Source: Bacteroidales bacterium (GTDB lineage Bacteria > Bacteroidota > Bacteroidia > Bacteroidales > F082). Taken from it: 64,000 nt of DNA. Each line of letters starts with the position of its first letter. Within the stretch, counting starts at the first letter, position 1. Made by a program: the position numbers and the translations under genes. Below, piece after piece: positions 7,833-16,079 of this stretch. Under the pieces are notes generated by a model. The model made no database searches, had not been told where the DNA came from, and worked only from the letters and a program-made list of their open reading frames with translations. The stretch is from contig JAFTXI010000013.1 in assembly GCA_017461665.1 (NCBI GenBank), positions 59,483 to 123,482 on the forward strand, in the 5' to 3' direction.

Positions 7833-8709
7833 GAAAAGAGGATTAGGACGCGGACTCGATGCCATCTTACAAAGTCCGGAGACAGACATCACATCGACAG
7901 ATATATCAGGCAACTACGTGGCTGGCGCAGTAGCAGAACTGAACATCGACTTCATTGAAGCCAACCCGTTCCAGCCAAGAACCGACTTCGACGACAACGC
8001 TCTCAATGAGTTAGCAGAGTCGATAAAAGTACAGGGCGTCATTCAGCCTGTCACAGTGAGAAAGATGGGACGCGACAAATATCAGCTCATCTCCGGCGAA
8101 CGTCGTCTGCGTGCATCGAAACTCGCAGGTCTCAAGACGATACCGGTTTATATTCGCGTCGCCAACGACGAACAGATGTTAGAGATGGCTCTCATAGAAA
8201 ACACTCACCGCGAAGGTCTTAACGCGATAGAAGTAGCTCTCTCCTACCAACGTCTCATAGAAGAATGTAACATCACACAGGAAGAACTCAGCGAGAAAGT
8301 AGGAAAAGACAGATCGACAGTGACTAACTTCCTACGTCTCCTCAAATTACCTCCGGAAGTACAAGTGGCTCTCCGCGACGGTTATATCTCCATGAGTCAG
8401 GCTCGCGCCATCATCAACATCGAAGATAAGACTAAACAACTTATAATCCTAAAAGAGATAATAGACAAAGACTTAAGCGTAAGACAGGTGGAAGAACTCG
8501 TCCGCTCGCTTAACACAAAAAACAATAAGGTTAAGAAACAAAAAAACGTCCTTCCGGAAGCTTTCATCCTTAAGACAGAAGCTCTTGCAAAATCTCTTAA
8601 CACTAAGGTAAAAGTTGACCGTAACAGCAAAGGTAAAGGCTCTTTGACAATCAGCTTTAAAAACGATGAAGAATTTGAGAGACTTATTTCATTAATCAAT
8701 AAAGATTGA
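7816..8709 (+). CDS. parB: ParB/Spo0J chromosome partitioning protein (CTP-dependent clamp)
   Basis: 297 residues. The N-terminal domain has the arginine patch GERRLRASKLAGL (family GERRxRA, used in CTP binding) and ENTHREGLNAIE. The central helix-turn-helix is LSEKVGKDRSTVTNFLRLLKLP. The C-terminal dimerisation region is from ~240. ParB binds parS sites and spreads as a clamp, stimulating ParA. No convincing parS palindrome was seen in the window. The 17-base overlap with parA indicates translational coupling. Confidence 0.95.
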   Translation: MSLQNKKRGLGRGLDAILQSPETDITSTDISGNYVAGAVAELNIDFIEANPFQPRTDFDDNALNELAESIKVQGVIQPVTVRKMGRDKYQLISGERRLRASKLAGLKTIPVYIRVANDEQMLEMALIENTHREGLNAIEVALSYQRLIEECNITQEELSEKVGKDRSTVTNFLRLLKLPPEVQVALRDGYISMSQARAIINIEDKTKQLIILKEIIDKDLSVRQVEELVRSLNTKNNKVKKQKNVLPEAFILKTEALAKSLNTKVKVDRNSKGKGSLTISFKNDEEFERLISLINKD

Positions 8710-8717
8710 TTTCCAAG

Positions 8718-9278
8718 ATGCAGAAACGTTTTCTGATATTATTGTTGATATCGTTCGTCGCGATGTTTAACTTGAAAGCTCAAGAAGAAAGCGTCGTGGT
8801 GAAGAAACATAATCCCAAAAGAGCGACATTATACTCAGCTATCTTGCCGGGATTAGGTCAGGCATACAACAAGAAATATTGGAAGATACCTATCGTATAT
8901 GCAGGCATAGGAACGATATATTACATCGCCGACATGAACGGTGACTACTACAGAGAATTTCGCGATGCTTACGACTATCAATCGGGAATCAACACTGATG
9001 TCAGCGAAGAAGCAATAGAATACGCAAGCAAATATTCGGCAAACAATCTCATCACGTTGAGAGACAGCTACCGACGCGACATGGAACTAAGCTGGATTAT
9101 CATGGTTTTGTGGTATGGAATCAACATCATAGATGCCTCCGTAGATGCTCACTTCTTCGAATACGACATCGGAGACGACCTCACACTGAAAGTGGAACCT
9201 GTCATACAGACAAACTTCGGCGAGACAGCATATAATCACAACATTAACACAGGACTATCATTAAAACTAAAATTTTAA
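8718..9278 (+). CDS. DUF5683 domain membrane protein
   Basis: 186 residues from ATG 8718. A TTG at 8706 would overlap the parB stop. After a signal peptide (FLILLLISFVAMFNLKAQ) the DUF5683 signature is clear: HNPKRATLYSAILPGLGQAY and NKKYWKIPIVYAGIGTIYYI. A second hydrophobic stretch is LSWIIMVLWYGINIIDASVDAHF. The family is almost always found between parB and dapB in Bacteroidota; its function is unknown and an inner-membrane location is likely. Confidence 0.85.
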   Translation: MQKRFLILLLISFVAMFNLKAQEESVVVKKHNPKRATLYSAILPGLGQAYNKKYWKIPIVYAGIGTIYYIADMNGDYYREFRDAYDYQSGINTDVSEEAIEYASKYSANNLITLRDSYRRDMELSWIIMVLWYGINIIDASVDAHFFEYDIGDDLTLKVEPVIQTNFGETAYNHNINTGLSLKLKF

Positions 9279-9282
9279 AACC

Positions 9283-10056
9283 ATGAAAATAATATTGTTA
9301 GGATACGGAAAGATGGGTCATGAAGTAGAACAGATGGCTCTTCAACGCGGACATGAGATAGTCGCGAAGATTGACAATAATGAAGATTGGGAGAAATTTA
9401 AAGTCACCAAGTCACCAAGTCACCAAGTCACCGAGAACTTCTCAAATTCAGAAGCGGTTGCGATAGAGTTTAGCACGCCAGCGACAGCTTTGGAGAATAT
9501 CAACCGCTGCTTCGACTTAAACATTCCCGTAGTGTGCGGAACGACAGCATGGTATCAGCATCTTAACGAAGTGAGAGAAAGATGCTTAAAAGAAAATCAG
9601 GCTTTATTCTATGCTCCTAACTTCAGCATCGGCATGAACATAATGTTTATGCTCAACCGTCAACTCGCCAAGTTCTCAGAAAAATACGATTATAAACTGT
9701 ATCTCACAGAGACACATCATATTCATAAATTGGACAGGCCAAGCGGCACAGCAGTAAAACTCGCAGAAGACATCATCGAGTGTAATAATCATTACAATTC
9801 ATGGAGATGCGATGAAGAATGCATAATTCATAATGCACAATGCATAATTGAGGACGATGTACTTCCTATTGAGTCGATACGCGCGGGTGATGTGTTCGGC
9901 ATTCATGAGGTGAACGCGACATCCGACTGCGACGTGATAAATCTCAGTCATGAGGCATTCAGTCGTAAAGGCTTCGCCAAAGGCGCTGTGATAGCAGCCG
10001 AATTTCTCGCAGATAAAAAAGGAATATTTACAATGAACGATTTGTTAAACAATTAA
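9283..10056 (+). CDS. dapB: 4-Hydroxy-tetrahydrodipicolinate reductase DapB with two repeat-derived inserts
   Basis: 257 residues. It catalyses the NAD(P)H-dependent step after DapA toward meso-diaminopimelate and lysine. Landmarks are the nucleotide loop LGYGKMGHEVE, VVCGTTAW, YAPNFSIGMNI, the catalytic THHIHKLDRPSGTA (~144-157) and the end FSRKGFAKGAVIAAEFL. Two segments do not fit the family. Residues ~41-52 (VTKSPSHQVTEN) are encoded by a tandem CACCAAGT array. Residues ~177-191 (DEECIIHNAQCIIED) are encoded by the palindromic word string CATAATTCATAATGCACAAT. Both keep the frame and lie in probable surface positions, so the enzyme is probably active. Confidence 0.93.
   Translation: MKIILLGYGKMGHEVEQMALQRGHEIVAKIDNNEDWEKFKVTKSPSHQVTENFSNSEAVAIEFSTPATALENINRCFDLNIPVVCGTTAWYQHLNEVRERCLKENQALFYAPNFSIGMNIMFMLNRQLAKFSEKYDYKLYLTETHHIHKLDRPSGTAVKLAEDIIECNNHYNSWRCDEECIIHNAQCIIEDDVLPIESIRAGDVFGIHEVNATSDCDVINLSHEAFSRKGFAKGAVIAAEFLADKKGIFTMNDLLNN
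9403..9440 (+). repeat. CACCAAGT tandem array inside dapB
   Basis: AGTCACCAAGTCACCAAGTC continues as ACCAAGTCACCGAG: about four 8-9 base units. The same word occurs in the intergenic repeat cluster at about 4976-4996. It is in frame and adds about 12 residues to DapB. Confidence 0.8.
9819..9852 (+). repeat. TGCATAATT/CATAATGCA repeat inside dapB
   Basis: The words TGCATAATTCATAATGCAC and AATGCATAATTG give two partly inverted copies of GCATAATT. They insert about 12 residues just before the conserved LPIESIRAGDVFGIHEV. Confidence 0.7.
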
Positions 10057-10068
10057 AAAATAAACAAC

Positions 10069-11577
10069 ATGTTAGCATTCATATTATTAGTACCGGCATT
10101 ATTCACAATACCAATCGCTTTCTGCTGGAAACTCTTCGAGAAAGCAGGCTATAAAGGGTTCTATTCTGTAATACCATATTACAACATATACATCTTGTCG
10201 AAGATAACAAACGATACCAAGTGGTGGTGGTACCTCTTCTTGATAATACCTTACATCAACTTCTTCACCTTGATGCTTATGTTCATCGACTTAGCAAAGG
10301 CATTCGGAAGATTTAAAGTATGGGGAGTGGTATGTGCCGCCGTTGTGCCATTCATCTTCTTCCCTATCGTCAGCATGCAGGGTTCAAAATACAGCGACCC
10401 AAGAGTGACGGAATATCCTAAGAAAGGCACTGTTCGCGAATGGGTTGATTCTATCGTTTGGGCTGTAGTCGCCGCATTGATAATAAGGACTTTTATGTTT
10501 GAGATGTACACCATTCCATCATCGAGTATGGAGAAATCATTGCTCATCGGCGACTATCTCATCGTGAGCAAAATGGGTTACGGACCTCGTATTCCTAACA
10601 CACCTCTCGCCTTCCCATTCGTACATCATACATTACCAGGAACTAAGACAACGAAATCTTATATTGAGAAACCTCAGCTTCCATATAAGAGACTTCCGGG
10701 CACCACAGAGATAAAACGCAACGACCCGATAGTGTTCAACTTCCCAGCTGGCGACACCGTGAGCGAAGTCTATCAAAGCAATGTTACTTATTATCAACTC
10801 TGTCGTTATTTCGGTAAGGATAAGGTAATGAGCGACAAGAGACAATTCGGCGACATCATCACTCGTCCTGTCGATAAAAGAGAGAATTATGTAAAACGTC
10901 TCATCGCTATGCCAGGTGACACCTTACAAATCATCGACGGCGTGGTTTATATCAATGGAGAGATCGGCGAACAACCGGAAGAGATGCAACATAACTACAA
11001 AGTCAAAATAACAGGCAGCGGAATAAATCCTAAGATATTAGAGAAATATAATATCACCGAAGGTTACAGAACCGCACTTCATGACGAGTTGATTTTCAAC
11101 ATGACAGGTGCCATAGCAGAAGAGTTTAGAAAACTTCCTTTCGTGGTATCTGTAGAGAGAATGATAGCAGCTCCTGGAACAGAAGTATCAGAAGACATCT
11201 TCCCTAACGACACCACATATTTCAAATGGAATGCCGACAACTTCGGTCCTATCGTGATACCTCAAGAAGGAGCTACAGTGAAGATTAACAAGGAAAACAT
11301 AGCTCTTTACGACAGAGTGATAAGAGCCTACGAACACAACGACATGAAAATCGTTGGAGATAAAATCTTCATTAATGGAAAAGAGACCGACGAATATACC
11401 TTCGAGATGGATTATTATTGGATGATGGGCGACAACCGTCACAACTCGCAAGACTCACGTTTCTGGGGTTATGTGCCAATAGACCATATCGTCGGAAAAC
11501 CTATATTCGTATGGTTGTCGATAGATAAAAACACTGGAAAGATTCGTTTAAACAAGACATTCAGATTCGTAGATTAA
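10069..11577 (+). CDS. lepB: Signal peptidase I (S26) with DUF5684 N-terminus
   Basis: 502 residues, the long Bacteroidota form. Residues ~1-105 are a DUF5684-like membrane part (several hydrophobic segments, GYKGFYSVIPYYNIYIL). A further membrane segment comes at ~127-143, then the catalytic domain. The nucleophile Ser is in IPSSSMEKSLLIGDYL (~S153); the general-base Lys is in YVKRLIAMPGD (~280). The C-terminal box is YWMMGDNRHNSQDSRFWGYV. It cleaves Sec signal peptides at the periplasmic face. Only 12 bases separate it from dapB and 4 from ftsK. Confidence 0.93.
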   Translation: MLAFILLVPALFTIPIAFCWKLFEKAGYKGFYSVIPYYNIYILSKITNDTKWWWYLFLIIPYINFFTLMLMFIDLAKAFGRFKVWGVVCAAVVPFIFFPIVSMQGSKYSDPRVTEYPKKGTVREWVDSIVWAVVAALIIRTFMFEMYTIPSSSMEKSLLIGDYLIVSKMGYGPRIPNTPLAFPFVHHTLPGTKTTKSYIEKPQLPYKRLPGTTEIKRNDPIVFNFPAGDTVSEVYQSNVTYYQLCRYFGKDKVMSDKRQFGDIITRPVDKRENYVKRLIAMPGDTLQIIDGVVYINGEIGEQPEEMQHNYKVKITGSGINPKILEKYNITEGYRTALHDELIFNMTGAIAEEFRKLPFVVSVERMIAAPGTEVSEDIFPNDTTYFKWNADNFGPIVIPQEGATVKINKENIALYDRVIRAYEHNDMKIVGDKIFINGKETDEYTFEMDYYWMMGDNRHNSQDSRFWGYVPIDHIVGKPIFVWLSIDKNTGKIRLNKTFRFVD

Positions 11578-11581
11578 GATT

Positions 11582-14098
11582 ATGGAGAATAAAAAAAATA
11601 AGCCTAAAAGTGGAAGCAAGAAAAACAAGCCCAAAAAAGCTGCGACAGGAACCCGCAAGAAAGAAAGAGACCCTCGTGTGAGAGTCGCATTCGGAGTGTT
11701 TTTCATGCTCTTGAGTTTATATATCTTATTATCAACAATATCATATATTATCAATTACAATCTCACAGGTAATTTCGGCGACATTATCGGAAAATACCTC
11801 AGTGAATATTCTTTCGGAATAGGTTCAATATACCTGATTCTATTATTGGCACTCGCAGGATCACTCCTCGCCTTCAAAGGACCTAAAATCAAAATCATAA
11901 CAATATGTAAATATTGCTTGGTATTCCTCGTTTGGCTACCACTTTTCTTGGCGACAATACTTCCTCAAAATGAAATATGCGAAGTGTTTTACGGATTAGT
12001 AGGAATTGAGATTTATCAACTTATTGAACAATATGTCAGCGAAGTAGGAATATATATCTTATTGTTCTTCACCGCATTCTTATATGTCATCTTCACCTTC
12101 GACATCAAAATGCCAACTATCAACTTCAAGAGAAAAGAGAAGGCTCCAAAAGATGAAGATGAAGACGAGACAGATGAAGAAATAGAAGAGGAAACCGAAG
12201 ACGAAACTGAAGATAAAATAGAAGACATTCCTACTCCAGAAGTTAAGAAGCCAGCCGTCAATACTTATATAGGTGATGATATTAAAGAAGATGAAGTAGT
12301 GGAAGAAGATGAAGATGATGAGGAAGATTATGAAGATGTTGAAATAACTGTTAAACATATTGAAAGAAAGCCAGAACAGATATCAGCAGCAACTGAGATA
12401 GAGCTTGAGACTGAAACTGAAGATGATAGTTTTGAAGACGCGCCACAACCCCAAACGCTGCCTTCAAATGAAACAAAGACCAATACCGACGACGTCAATG
12501 CCGACGACATCGACATGGAAGTGACAGCACCAACAGAAGAGAAACAAGCTATCGAGATCGGCGAACACTTTGGCTTAGACACCGAATTCGACCCAAAATT
12601 AGAGTTGTCGAACTTCAGATTCCCTCCTCTTGATTTGTTAAAAGACTACGGCGATGGAACAAGTAACGTCAACAAGGAAGAACTCGAAGAGAACAAGAAA
12701 CGCATCGTCGATACTCTTGCAAATTACAATATCGCCATCGATAAGATTAAGGCGACCATCGGACCTACCGTCACCTTGTATGAAATCATTCCGGCGGCAG
12801 GCGTAAGAATCTCCAAGATCAAAGGTCTTCAAGACGACATCGCGCTTTGTCTCTCAGCGATAGGCATCCGTATCATCGCGCCTATCCCAGGAAAAGGAAC
12901 AGTAGGTATCGAAGTCCCGAACCAGAAGCCACAGACTGTCTCCATGAAGAGCGTTTTAAGTTCGGAGCGTTTCCAGAAATGCGGTTACGAACTTCCTATC
13001 GGTATCGGCAAGACCATCTCCAACGAGAGCTACGTCGCCGACCTTGCTAAAATGCCTCACATCCTGATGGCTGGTGCTACCGGTCAAGGTAAGTCGGTTG
13101 GTATCAACGCCATCATAGCTTCCTTATTGTATAGCAAACATCCGGCAGAACTTAAGTTCGTCCTCGTTGACCCTAAGAAAGTAGAGCTGAGTCTTTACAA
13201 GAAGATAGAACGTCACTACTTGGCAAAACTCCCTGATGCTGACGAAGCCATCATCACCGACGTAAGAAAAGTGGTCAGAACTCTCAACTCTTTATGTATC
13301 GAGATGGACAACCGTTACGAGCTCTTGAAAGACGCACAGGTACGTAACTTCAAGGAATACAATGCCAAGTTTATTGCAAGAAGATTAAATCCTTACGACG
13401 GACATCGTTTCCTTCCTTATATAGTTCTCGTCGTTGACGAGTTCGCCGACCTAATCATGACGGCAGGCAAGGAAGTAGAAGGTCCAATAGCGCGTCTCGC
13501 TCAATTGGCTCGTGCTATCGGCATCCACCTTATCATCGCGACACAACGTCCTTCGGTAAATATCATCACAGGTACCATCAAGGCTAACTTCCCAGCACGT
13601 ATCGCATTCCGCGTCATCTCACGCGTTGACTCTGGAACCATCTTAGATACCAACGGCGCTGACCAGCTCATCGGTCGCGGTGATATGCTGTTCTCCACAG
13701 GCAACGACTTGGTACGTCTGCAATGTGCCTTCATCGACACCCCTGAGGTGGAAGAGATTACAGACTTCATCGGCTCGCAGAGAGCATATCCGGAAGCATA
13801 TAACCTTCCAGACTGCCCTGACGAAAAAGACGAAGGCGGTGCGAAAGAGACACTCAACCCTGACGAGAGAGACCCTCTCTTTGAAGAGGCTGCTTATATC
13901 ATCGTTCAGACCCAACAAGGCTCGACCTCGATGTTGCAGCGTAAGTTAAAGTTAGGTTATAACAGAGCCGGAAGAATAATCGACCAACTCGAGAAAGCCG
14001 GCATCGTAGGACCTTTCGCAGGAAGTAAACAACGTGAAGTGAGAGTCGCTAACGAAATGGCATTAGAACAATTCCTTAAGGATCTTTATGAGAATTGA
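11582..14098 (+). CDS. ftsK: DNA translocase FtsK/SpoIIIE
   Basis: 838 residues. A basic N-terminus is followed by four membrane helices (~40-180), a very acidic linker rich in Glu/Asp (~190-330), and the motor. The alpha domain begins near LSNFRFPPLDLLKDYG. Walker A is GATGQGKSVGINAI (~500); Walker B is YIVLVVDEFADLIM. The C-terminal gamma winged helix is DPLFEEAAYIIVQTQQGSTS then MLQRKLKLGYNRAGRIIDQL, which reads KOPS sequences. It pumps DNA through the division septum and activates XerCD. The linker is short and acidic rather than Pro/Gln-rich. It is co-directional with the parAB cluster. Confidence 0.95.
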   Translation: MENKKNKPKSGSKKNKPKKAATGTRKKERDPRVRVAFGVFFMLLSLYILLSTISYIINYNLTGNFGDIIGKYLSEYSFGIGSIYLILLLALAGSLLAFKGPKIKIITICKYCLVFLVWLPLFLATILPQNEICEVFYGLVGIEIYQLIEQYVSEVGIYILLFFTAFLYVIFTFDIKMPTINFKRKEKAPKDEDEDETDEEIEEETEDETEDKIEDIPTPEVKKPAVNTYIGDDIKEDEVVEEDEDDEEDYEDVEITVKHIERKPEQISAATEIELETETEDDSFEDAPQPQTLPSNETKTNTDDVNADDIDMEVTAPTEEKQAIEIGEHFGLDTEFDPKLELSNFRFPPLDLLKDYGDGTSNVNKEELEENKKRIVDTLANYNIAIDKIKATIGPTVTLYEIIPAAGVRISKIKGLQDDIALCLSAIGIRIIAPIPGKGTVGIEVPNQKPQTVSMKSVLSSERFQKCGYELPIGIGKTISNESYVADLAKMPHILMAGATGQGKSVGINAIIASLLYSKHPAELKFVLVDPKKVELSLYKKIERHYLAKLPDADEAIITDVRKVVRTLNSLCIEMDNRYELLKDAQVRNFKEYNAKFIARRLNPYDGHRFLPYIVLVVDEFADLIMTAGKEVEGPIARLAQLARAIGIHLIIATQRPSVNIITGTIKANFPARIAFRVISRVDSGTILDTNGADQLIGRGDMLFSTGNDLVRLQCAFIDTPEVEEITDFIGSQRAYPEAYNLPDCPDEKDEGGAKETLNPDERDPLFEEAAYIIVQTQQGSTSMLQRKLKLGYNRAGRIIDQLEKAGIVGPFAGSKQREVRVANEMALEQFLKDLYEN

Positions 14099-14113
14099 CA
14101 ATTTACAATTATG

Positions 14114-14169
14114 GTAGAGACGTATCAATTACACCAATAGAAATAAACAATTAGTAATTGCTGCGTCTC
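14114..14169. repeat. Type-1 hairpin element, copy B
   Basis: GTAGAGACGTAT-CAATTACACC ... GTAATTGCT-GCGTCTC. The inner arms are at 14126-14132 and 14154-14160, the outer arms at 14117-14122 and 14164-14169. It follows ftsK by 15 bases and may act as a 3' stem-loop. A degenerate type-2 palindrome (GGACATATTGAATGTATCC) follows at 14203-14221. Confidence 0.8.
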
Positions 14170-14257
14170 ATCAATTAACAATTAACAATTATTAGAATGT
14201 AAGGACATATTGAATGTATCCAGCAAATACATATCAACTAACATATAAATAAACTCT

Positions 14258-14872
14258 ATGAAAAAATACATAATATTAATAATAAGTGTAATACTCGGAT
14301 TGAGAGTCTCGGCTCAGAGTGCTGAAGACTTTCTTAACAAGGTGATAGAGAAAACAAAATCGTACGACGACATTAGCATCATCTTTAACTATCAGATGAT
14401 AAACACAGGCGCCGGTATGTATGAAAACTTTAACGGATACGCTTCTATGAAAGGTAACGCATACATCCTCAACATCGGAGGTCAAGAGTTGATTAGCAAC
14501 GGCGAGATTCTCTGGACTCATCTCATCGATGACGAGGAAGTGATGATTAGCGAAGTGACAGAAGACAACAACAACTCCCCTATCGCCATCGTCGATTCTT
14601 TCACCAAAAATATCACAGCTGAGTTTATCACAAACGATGATACGAACATCACTACAATTGAAATCAAGGAAAATGAAGGCAACACCTTCGACAGAGTTCA
14701 TATCAGCGTAGATAAAGACATGAATATAAAAAAAGTCTATGTGGCAACACCCGACGGAAACGAATTTATCTATGAGATAACAGATTATAAAACAAATCAA
14801 AACCTTCCCGATAGTATGTTCATCTTTAACAAAACATTACATCCTAACGTGGAAGTTATTGATATGAGATGA
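14258..14872 (+). CDS. LolA-like outer-membrane lipoprotein carrier protein
   Basis: 204 residues with a signal peptide (IILIISVILGLRVSAQS). The mature part has the LolA-like half-barrel pattern: FLNKVIEKTKSYDDISIIFN, FNGYASMKGNAYILNIGGQE, LWTHLIDDEEVMISE, and DRVHISVDKDMNIKKVYV. LolA proteins ferry lipoproteins across the periplasm to the outer membrane. In Bacteroidota the gene usually follows ftsK, as here, which supports the call although overall similarity to proteobacterial LolA is weak. Confidence 0.82.
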   Translation: MKKYIILIISVILGLRVSAQSAEDFLNKVIEKTKSYDDISIIFNYQMINTGAGMYENFNGYASMKGNAYILNIGGQELISNGEILWTHLIDDEEVMISEVTEDNNNSPIAIVDSFTKNITAEFITNDDTNITTIEIKENEGNTFDRVHISVDKDMNIKKVYVATPDGNEFIYEITDYKTNQNLPDSMFIFNKTLHPNVEVIDMR

Positions 14873-14899
14873 TTTATTTAATTAGGAATTAGGAATGAT

Positions 14900-14955
14900 G
14901 TAGAGATGTATCAATTACACCGAAAAAAATTAACAATATGTAATTGCTGCGTCTT
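14900..14955. repeat. Type-1 hairpin element, copy C
   Basis: GTAGAGATGTAT-CAATTACACC ... GTAATTGCT-GCGTCTT. One change in each outer arm (ATG / CTT) relative to copy B. It is preceded by ATTAGGAATTAGGAATG words, the same words that are found in the 60.2 kb gene end. Confidence 0.8.
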
Positions 14956-14986
14956 ATCAATTTACAATTAACAATTATAAACTATT

Positions 14987-15562
14987 ATGGAATTAATTAT
15001 TGAGATAGTGGCTGTTGTGACGGGTTTGCTCAGCGTGTGGTTTTCGAAGAAAATCAATATCTTGGTTTTCCCTGTCGGAATGATAAGTCTTGCTTTGTAT
15101 GTAGGCATTTTCATCCATAACGGATTATATGCCAATGCTGTCATCAATTTTTTATATTTCATAATCAGCATTTATGGATGGTGGAACTGGAAACGGACAA
15201 CAGATAATAAACAACAAACAACGTCTAACTCAGAATTAAAAGTTAATTTTTTAAACAAGAAAGAATTATTTATAACCATATCGATATTCTGTGCATTAAT
15301 ATTCTTAATAAACTTATTTACACCAAAAGAATTATCTATCAGATTCGATTATATCACAAGTGCTGCCGGGCTGATAGCGATGGTACTAACTTCATTGAAA
15401 AAAGTTGAGAATTGGATGTTCTATCTTCTCGCTGATATAATATTGATTCCGCTGTGTATTTACAACGGTTTATATCTCACGAGTTTACAATATGTAGCAT
15501 ACACCATTTTAGCCGTGATGGGTTTAATCAACTGGAGCAAGGAGGCGAAGAGAAATGTTTAA
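14987..15562 (+). CDS. pnuC: Nicotinamide riboside/mononucleotide transporter PnuC
   Basis: 191 residues with seven hydrophobic segments and the PnuC motifs NILVFPVGMISLALYV, FLYFIISIYGWWNW and WMFYLLADIILIPLCIYNGL. It takes up nicotinamide riboside for NAD salvage by facilitated diffusion driven by phosphorylation inside the cell. The downstream kinase gene overlaps by 8 bases, so the pair forms a salvage module. Residues ~70-84 (RTTDNKQQTTSNSEL) in the loop after WNWK are encoded by ACAACAG-type repeat words and look like an in-frame insertion. Confidence 0.9.
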   Translation: MELIIEIVAVVTGLLSVWFSKKINILVFPVGMISLALYVGIFIHNGLYANAVINFLYFIISIYGWWNWKRTTDNKQQTTSNSELKVNFLNKKELFITISIFCALIFLINLFTPKELSIRFDYITSAAGLIAMVLTSLKKVENWMFYLLADIILIPLCIYNGLYLTSLQYVAYTILAVMGLINWSKEAKRNV

Positions 15563-16079
15563 GATTGCCATCATAGGACCCGAATCGACGGGGAAATCGA
15601 CGCTCGCCCAAGCCCTTGCTAAGTATTTCAAGATAGATTATATCCCTGAATATTCAAGGTCTTATCTGGAAAACTTCGAGGGTCGCTACACCGAGGAAGA
15701 CGTCGTCGAGATTGCCAAAGGACAACATCATCTTATAACGGAGGAAGAGACTAAGAAAAATCCGGAGATACTTATCGCCGACACCGAGATTATCGTATGT
15801 AAAATCTGGGTGGAATATGTCTTCAAACATTCCAACGAGACGATAGACAATCTCTTAGAAGAACAAGACTTCGACCTTTATCTCCTCTGCGACATCGACT
15901 TACCTTGGGTCTATGACCCGTTGAGAGAAAATCCTAACTTAGACGAGAGAAGAGAACTCTTCGATATTTATAGAAACATCTTGACACAGAAAGATTTTCC
16001 TTTTGAAATAGTGAGTGGCAATGACGCGGAAAGAATCGAAAACGCGATTGACATCATAAAAAAACACATCTATGAATAA
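15555..16079 (+). CDS. NadR-type ATPase: ribosylnicotinamide kinase domain
   Basis: 174 residues, which matches the C-terminal kinase domain of NadR alone. Walker A is GPESTGKSTLAQALAKYF. YIPEYSRSYLENFEGRYTEED is the substrate region and ADTEIIVCKIW a Walker B-like segment. LLCDIDLPWVYDPLRENPN is a NadR family hallmark. It probably phosphorylates nicotinamide riboside delivered by PnuC, trapping it as NMN. Neither the adenylyltransferase domain nor the DNA-binding domain of enterobacterial NadR is present. Overlaps on both sides (8 bases with pnuC, 8 with the next gene) indicate one transcript. Confidence 0.88.
   Translation: MFKIAIIGPESTGKSTLAQALAKYFKIDYIPEYSRSYLENFEGRYTEEDVVEIAKGQHHLITEEETKKNPEILIADTEIIVCKIWVEYVFKHSNETIDNLLEEQDFDLYLLCDIDLPWVYDPLRENPNLDERRELFDIYRNILTQKDFPFEIVSGNDAERIENAIDIIKKHIYE

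Noticed and set aside
7053-8709. A parS site near parAB
   Set aside because: No 14-16 base palindrome like TGTTTCACGTGAAACA was seen in the region. The partial GTTCCACG match at about 36235 lacks the second half and is inside the hairpin RNA.
12160-12560. Acidic Glu/Asp repeats in FtsK as a repeat insertion
   Set aside because: The linker of FtsK is naturally low-complexity and variable. Its codons do not match any of the intergenic repeat words.
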